64,000 nucleotides of DNA from Mermis nigrescens. Its lineage: Eukaryota; Nematoda; Enoplea; Mermithida; Mermithidae. The position numbers were made by a program, and so were the translations under genes. The notes under the pieces are model-generated. The model searched no databases. It worked only from the letters and a program-made list of their open reading frames with translations, and was not told the DNA's origin. The stretch covers positions 62,001-126,000 of the forward strand of contig JAVLUZ010000596.1 of the NCBI GenBank assembly GCA_036768485.1. Direction: 5' to 3'. Below, one piece after another: positions 58,106 through 64,000 of this stretch; position 1 is the first letter of the stretch, and every line of letters begins with the position of its first letter.

Positions 58106-60585
58106 ACCGAGTTTTTCTTACAGCAATTTGGAAAAAATCTGCAAACAATTTAGGACATCAATTAAATATATATTAGTATGGTTAAAAACCTTGGAGATAT
58201 CAAGGATTCAGTGCTTTGCACCATATGTGAAGAATTTTTTATAATTCTGGCTCAAGCATGATCAAAAGCCTAAACGTTTATAGCCTTCTGAGTGGGAGAA
58301 TTCTTTTTCTCAAATAGTTAGACTTTTCTGTTCTTATGGAATAAAGCGTGTTGCAAAATGCAAAATATGCAATGTTTCTAAGCTATCACAACAGACTTTC
58401 CAATATTTAAATCAGTGCATGTTGGTCCGCCGCACACTCCCTCTTGCCCAAACCCTGGATTCTGGCTTGTTAACATATAAGAGCGCATACAGGCATGGGG
58501 TCAGTTGCCCTCTTGACAACACATTGGCGGTCTGAGGGTATACACACCCCTCCAGAAGTTGAAAATCCCTGCATATTACTGTTAGACTCAGCCAGAATTC
58601 TGTTTTCAGTCACATTGTTGGCGATGTTCTGCAATTTTTGGCGATTTCACCCCACAATTTTCTATCTCCCCATTTATGCTTTTAAGCAAAAATAATTTTT
58701 GTGAGTTAAGATAATGCACAGAACAGAATAAAAATTTACATCTTCTTTATCAATAAATCCCAAAAATTTTGATGCTCCACATTTTAGGATCCTTGTTTTC
58801 TTTTCATTTGTTGTAAGTGCACCAAAACAACTTAATTATTCATGTTCTATTAAGAGGATATACATTTTTTTGATAAGTTTGATTTTATAAGTGAATTGGG
58901 TGGAGCATGTGTGGATGCGTCAGAAATGCACTCAATTTTGTGTGTCTGCAAATGTATCCCAAAATATAGGGTCACAATTCTTTGAGCCGCCTCTTAACCT
59001 CAAATAATACCTGCATGTCTCTGCTTAACTACCCATTATGTCTTTACTTTTTACCCCAACTCGATTTTTATTGGAAACTTGTCCTTAAATTTTGCATATG
59101 TGCATAGGCGTGATGTTTAATAGAGGCACATTTTATTTCACTTATGTTCAACAATAATCGCCATGACAGCAAACATAATTAAACAGCAGTTTACTTTAAA
59201 TTCACTTTTTCACTTAGAATACCCAGCAACTCTGATTATTGCTCCGGAGTAAATTTCAACATACGTGCAAGCAATTCTTAGATGACTGTTGTAGATGCAC
59301 TTCTTGCATGGAAAGCATGCTATTGCAAGGGTTTCAGTGTGAGTAAACCTGTTTTGAATTAAGTGGCAAATAAGTCAAAGCATGCACCATTAGGAATTGA
59401 GACTTTAACTCAGTATCCTCAATGGTATGGACAATTGCCGATTGATTGGTTCCTAATTTGAAAAACGCTCATTTAAACGCTTATTGGCATTGACAAAACA
59501 AGAAACTAAGGTGGCGGGGTTGGGAGTGGGGTGGCAGCTGTTTTATTGGCCCAACATATGTTGTGAAACAAAAATGATAACAATTTATAGTCAATTTTGA
59601 CCATCTTTGAATTGTGATTTCCAACAAAAGATTTTTGTACAAATATCCAAAATTGCAAACAGAAAGGAACAACAGCTTACAATGGAGTAAAAGCGTAATT
59701 CAAGAGGGTGCACCTAGCAAGGGCAGTGACCAAAGGTGCACACATTCAAAAGTTTTGGGAGGGAAGTAAACCAGGTTTCCTTGGAGGGGGAGTAAATGAG
59801 TAATTTTTTGCCCATTTAATGTTAAATTTTTGACAAATTTCGATACTTAATTCATTTTATTTCATTTTTCATGAGTATTTATACTCTATTTGCATAAAAA
59901 CAGTAACAATAAGGGCGCTTAAATGACCTGCAATGTAATATCTAAAATAGTGGAAGAAAATTGTCTAAAAAAATTAATTGAACAGGCTACTGCTCAAAAA
60001 ATTATTATATGTACCTACCACTGTACTGTTAGACATCATTCATCACTTTTTCATGGTTTGAGCAACAGGTTTGGTCTCAAAACGGCCTGAGGGGGTTTGC
60101 CTTCTAAAAGTTGTGGTAGTGGGGATAGCCCCCATAACCCCCAGTGTGCATGTGTGGCAGTGACCAAGTTCTTAAGCTACAAAAAATTTCAAACAAAAAG
60201 GTTGACAAAGTGATGGTCAGGCGCAAACACCTTTTTCAACATTTTTCTGCAAACACTATAAACTACATAATTTCAAAAAATTGCAAAAAATGGAACTTAC
60301 AAAAATTTTAGTTTTGGGGATTTGTGGGATTTTGAAAGTGCACACTTTCCCTAATACATCTTCCTCCAATTCCATGTTAAAAGGAGGAGGGTTGTGTTAG
60401 AAGTACAAAGCATTTATGTCATATGTCAGCAGGCTCGTATCCAGGTGGGGCGCTCCCCCCCAAAATGGAAATTTTTTTTGTTTCTCCCAAGGATCCCGTA
60501 AAGGGAAAAATGGAAAATGAGCAAAGTGAGTCTAAAACACTACCAAAACGGGTTTTAGCATACTTTAGAACTGGTGAACTCAAAA
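58106..60585. other. Mostly non-coding stretch
   Basis: Contains a family Z-like fragment on the minus strand at about 58,490-58,575 (GGTATACACACCCCTCCAGA). No gene recognised. Confidence 0.45.
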
Positions 60586-60890
60586 TTTTCCAGCACTTTG
60601 CGCCGGATTTATTGTTTATGTAAAGTTTTGCCTTTTAAATTGCTCAAAACTGTTCAAATTGAAGTTAGCATGCAGAGCATATCAATTTTTTCCAGCGCCA
60701 TGCGCTCAATTCATTATTCAGCTATAGTTTGTGCCTTCTAGTTCACTCGAAACAGCTCAAATTTTTGGTTTTATTGTTTATAGGTTTTTTGTCATCTAGC
60801 CCATTAAAATTTGAGCTTGACATGCAGATTACGTCAAATTTTTTTGGCACTTTGCGCCAAATTATTTGTTATCTGTATTGGTTCTCTCTA
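60586..60890. repeat. Three degenerate ~100-150-bp repeat units
   Basis: Units begin around CCAGCACTTTGCGCC (60,589), CCAGCGCCATGCGC (60,691) and GGCACTTTGCGCC (60,845) and share GCTCAAA and ATGCAGA phrases. Confidence 0.5.
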
Positions 60891-61193
60891 TAAAGCACAA
60901 TGATCTAATACAAAGACTTGAGATAAGGAATAATTTGTTGAATGATGAGAAATCAGTTGGGCAGATAGCTCAAACAATAAATTTGCGCTTTATCAGTAAG
61001 AGATATGTTAGAAATTTTTTTGAAATTTTACTTCACCATTGGATAGAGCTTGCCAAGATACGCTCAAAACTGTCATTATTTTCACATATCTCCTGATGGT
61101 TCTTGAGATATGTGACCTCAAAAATTTTCGGCCCCTTCCCCTAAACTAAAATCCTGGGCCTGTATGTCAGCATAAATTAAGAGCAAGAAACAT

Positions 61194-61417
61194 TCATTAC
61201 ATGTGACAATAATTCTCAGGATACTCAAAGGCATTGTTGAACAATAAAGTGCCATGGTACTTGCTTTTGCCTTCTACCACATGATACAAAGGCATAGCCA
61301 AAAAATGTTCATCATCAACATGCATGATGCCAAAAGCATACAATCCAGGCAAAACGTGCTCACCTGGAATTACCCGCAAGATGCTGTGTGCATCACAAAA
61401 TACATACCTGAATTATA
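61194..61417 (-). CDS. Candidate terminal exon of an unknown gene
   Basis: The minus strand has an acceptor TATAATTCAG followed by about 73 stop-free codons ending in TAA. The composition is unusually protein-like for this window (segments such as HVLPGLYAFGIMHVDDEH). There is no recognisable domain. Upstream exons were not found before the pogo-like element. It may be a host exon or a transposon exon. Confidence 0.35.
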
Positions 61418-61878
61418 TATTATAAAAGCTAGATAATCTTCAATACAGATTCATTTCAAGAACAGATTTGTTAAATTTTTTTGATTTTATGAAGTCTGGA
61501 GGAAGTCATAATTTTAATCACAAGAAATATTTCAAGGAGTCTCAAAAATAGTTTGGTAGCGTAGGGGACTTTTTTACCTTACTTTTACTTATTTCTAATC
61601 ATAAGCAACGCCCAAATCATAAGCAGCGCACATATTTGAATATTTTTGACATATGTGTTCTTTTTAACTCATTTTTTCTACTTTCTAAAGATAAGCAGTG
61701 CTAAAGAAATTCTTGGAAGTTATTGACATCATAATTAAAAATAAGATTCAATCAACATGATTTTGCTAACCTAAAGATTCAATGAAAATTTCATTAACCC
61801 ATGAACTATGCGTTATCTTCAAAATTCAAAGATAGCTATGCATTTGCATGTGTGTATGCTATAACATACGCATTGATA

Positions 61879-62964
61879 CAGTTGGCGCTCATTATAGTGG
61901 ACACCAGGGAACCTTTAACAATCGTCCACTATGGACAATTGTCTACTCTAACGGGGTTTTTGAACAACCACTTTTTTATCTCATTATGAACACATGTGAT
62001 ACAATGATATCTACTACTGACAACGTACTACAAAATTAGGGCAAAAAGCAAACATAAGTGTTGAACAAACTATTTCTTCATGAAATCATTGATTTTAGAC
62101 TGCCTCAAGAACTAATGAATTTCTCATTTGGACAATTTTGAACTGCTGACAACATTCTCAAAACTTCTTCACAATCCTGCTAGCAATGAAAATAGTATCA
62201 AATAACTTTTATAGCCTTTTCTGCTTCTTTCAGCATAGGAAAAAGTATCTTGACAAATTCATGATGATCCATATTTTCATTTGTTGTTTTTTAGCATCTT
62301 TAATTAATTTAAGTTCTGGCTTCATTCTTACTGCTTAAGACTCAGGCATGCATGATTGTTTTTTGATGCATTTCTATGCAGAACAATTTTTGAAGTCAAT
62401 CACTGGCCTCTCATGCTTGCATACATTACATACAATTGTTTCTTCTAAAGTTGAACAGCCAAAAGGATTAAAGCGAGATAGCATAGCTCACTGATTCATG
62501 TAGCTGTCCACTACAATACAAGTGGCCATCCACTATAATAAGCAATTTTTGTATAGAAAATGTATGACGGGGACCATACGTGGGCAGCATCAGAACTCTG
62601 GGGGATGCAAGATTTTTCAAAGGTCAAAAAATGGCCATTAAAATGGTGGTGTGGCAAAAAACACTATTTTCAACATTTCTTGTCAAGCACTATCTATTGA
62701 CATCAAAACATTGCAAAAAAACAAAAAAATTCAAAAATAGAATTCTGGGTGGTATTTTAGTTTCCCGGGGGGGTGCATACCCCCAAACCCCCATGCCCAG
62801 GTGTAACAGAGACGCATGAGTTGTCCACTATACACAATAGTGAGCATCTACTATAATGGTTTTTTCATATTTGTGGATACTAAATTTGGCCGAGACCAGG
62901 GCAAACTGTCCACTATAAGCATAAAGTCCACTATAAGGGGGTGCAATGTAATGAGCACCAACTG
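61879..62964. mobile_element. pogo/Tc1-like TIR element, 1.1 kb, non-autonomous
   Basis: The ends are CAGTTGGCGCTCATTATAG on the left and the complement of CAGTTGGTGCTCATTACAT on the right. TA duplications lie at 61,877-61,878 and 62,965-62,966. CAGTTG-type ends with TA targets fit pogo/Tigger-like elements. The repeated motif GTCCACTATA (or its complement) occurs about seven times near both ends. The minus-strand interior has a broken frame but no DDE motif that I can identify. Confidence 0.75.
62575..62805 (+). mobile_element. Z15: family Z copy inside the pogo-like element
   Basis: Starts CATACGTGGGCAGC, ends CCAGGTGTA. Flanks ACGGGGAC and ACAGAGAC match in 6 of 8 positions. Confidence 0.85.
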
Positions 62965-62966
62965 TA

Positions 62967-64000
62967 TACTGACCTAGTTATTGTACATTTTATTTGCATA
63001 AAATAATTGTCACCTTTAAACAGTAGGTCCATATGACAATGCACCAATTACAAAAAGCAGATGCTTGGAAAACTTTAACATTAACCAATTTGCTGATGCT
63101 CCCCATCAAATTGTAAAATGCTTATTTAAGAGTTTCAGCCACCTCGCCTTTTCATATTCTAATTTTACAAGATTTTCATTCATAATTTTTAATATATTAA
63201 TTTATTTTTATTTATTAATTTTTAATATATTCATTATTTTTAGGGACCCACCCACCCTCTTGGCTGGAAGTCAAACGGGGCAAACCATCAGCCATTGCCC
63301 AGGTATGCATGCAGGGATGAAAAAATTGGATGTCTTTGTCATATAGTCTTCAAATTTTTTATATTACTGCTGCTGCTATCACCAGGGGCAGATTTAAGGG
63401 GATGGCGGTCCCATTAGCCCAGAATAGTTGAGGAGATGAAGAATGGAGATGTAATTTTTAATGATTTATGGCCGTCAGTGATCATAATTTCACAAATTAC
63501 TCACATTTCTTTACTTTCTGAGCAGCTTGGAAACCATTTTTTTGCTCATGGACTAGGCTTTAAAACAATTTCGAGAGCAGAAACAGCAATTCCAGAATAG
63601 ATTTATTCTATTTTCAAGCAAACTTCTCATAAGTTTAAGAAATTTTGCGTCAAATGCTGCAAGTATAGTAAATGTTGCAGTAAATCAAGCTTCTAAACAT
63701 CCTGCTGCTTAAATTTCACAAATTTTCTGGTGCTTTGTGCTTGATTATCACTAGAATAAAAGAAATTTAATAATTTTCTCACACAAAATTGTCAAAAATT
63801 TCAAAATTTTTGGGAAAAAGCTTCGTCAAAAGTTATTCCTACAAAAGTTGACAACTTAAAACGCCAATAAACGCTATTTCTCATGTGAATGGCGAATTTT
63901 AGGACCTATTTTTGACTGTTTTTTTTGGAAAATTTGGGGTACCACAAAATCCTAGATCCGCCACTGGCTATCGCTTAGCCATACTTTTTAGTTGCAGTCT
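62967..64000. other. Non-coding stretch to window end
   Basis: AT-rich with a small palindromic 'tttttaatatatta' duplication at 63.19-63.24 kb. No gene recognised. Confidence 0.5.

Overview
The window looks like intergenic, transposon-packed nuclear DNA from an animal. It is roughly two-thirds A+T by eye. It has Ty3/gypsy-type retroelements, a BED-finger hAT transposase with at least six exons and ordinary GT-AG introns, many MITEs, minisatellites and microsatellites. There are no bacterial operons, ribosome-binding sites or rRNA genes. I cannot name the species. Nothing here is a confidently intact host gene; a PHD-finger ORF and a few orphan exons are the only candidates.

Layout. 1-5562: the 3' part of a Ty3/gypsy-like LTR retroelement (element 1). 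An Env-like membrane protein tail runs in one frame into protease, reverse transcriptase and RNase H; after one frameshift come integrase and a 1,050-bp 3' LTR. 6.9-7.8 kb: a 21-bp minisatellite and two nested copies of a short element (family Z). 11.4-30.7 kb: a very large foldback-like inverted repeat (family X) with ~3.1-kb arms carrying 21-bp tandem arrays. A second, older Ty3-like element (element 2, about 16.12-28.34 kb) lies inside its right arm. Element 2 has decayed gag, env, protease, RNase H and integrase, with RT deleted, and is itself stuffed with tandem repeats (family W), a 182-bp hairpin MITE, two long-TIR elements (family Y) and two Z copies. 31.4-32.2 kb: a TIR element. 32,994-39,415: a complete but dead hAT element with TIRs and 8-bp target duplications, carrying in its introns a Z copy, a (TA)n tract and a 1.8-kb TA-flanked element with a tRNA-like sequence. 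40-42 kb: coding-like fragments broken by Z7. 42.8-45.4 kb: a 110-bp tandem array followed by a possible Mutator-like transposase remnant and a PHD-finger ORF. 48-50 kb: three Z copies, two sharing one target site. 54.9-58.1 kb: Z remnants, a 21-bp minisatellite with higher-order structure, and a decayed hAT C-terminus. 61.2 kb: an orphan exon. 61.9-63.0 kb: a pogo-like TIR element with Z15 inside.

The most unusual observation is the gene order of the two Ty3-like elements. In both, the Env-like gene lies upstream of the protease, and in element 2 it lies between gag and pol. Known env-bearing Ty3/gypsy elements and retroviruses place env after pol. The two copies are strongly diverged from each other, so the order is unlikely to be a local rearrangement. 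Family Z is the other striking theme: more than a dozen copies with CA-starting ends and 8-bp duplications, including a Z inside a Z and two opposite copies separated by three copies of one 8-mer.
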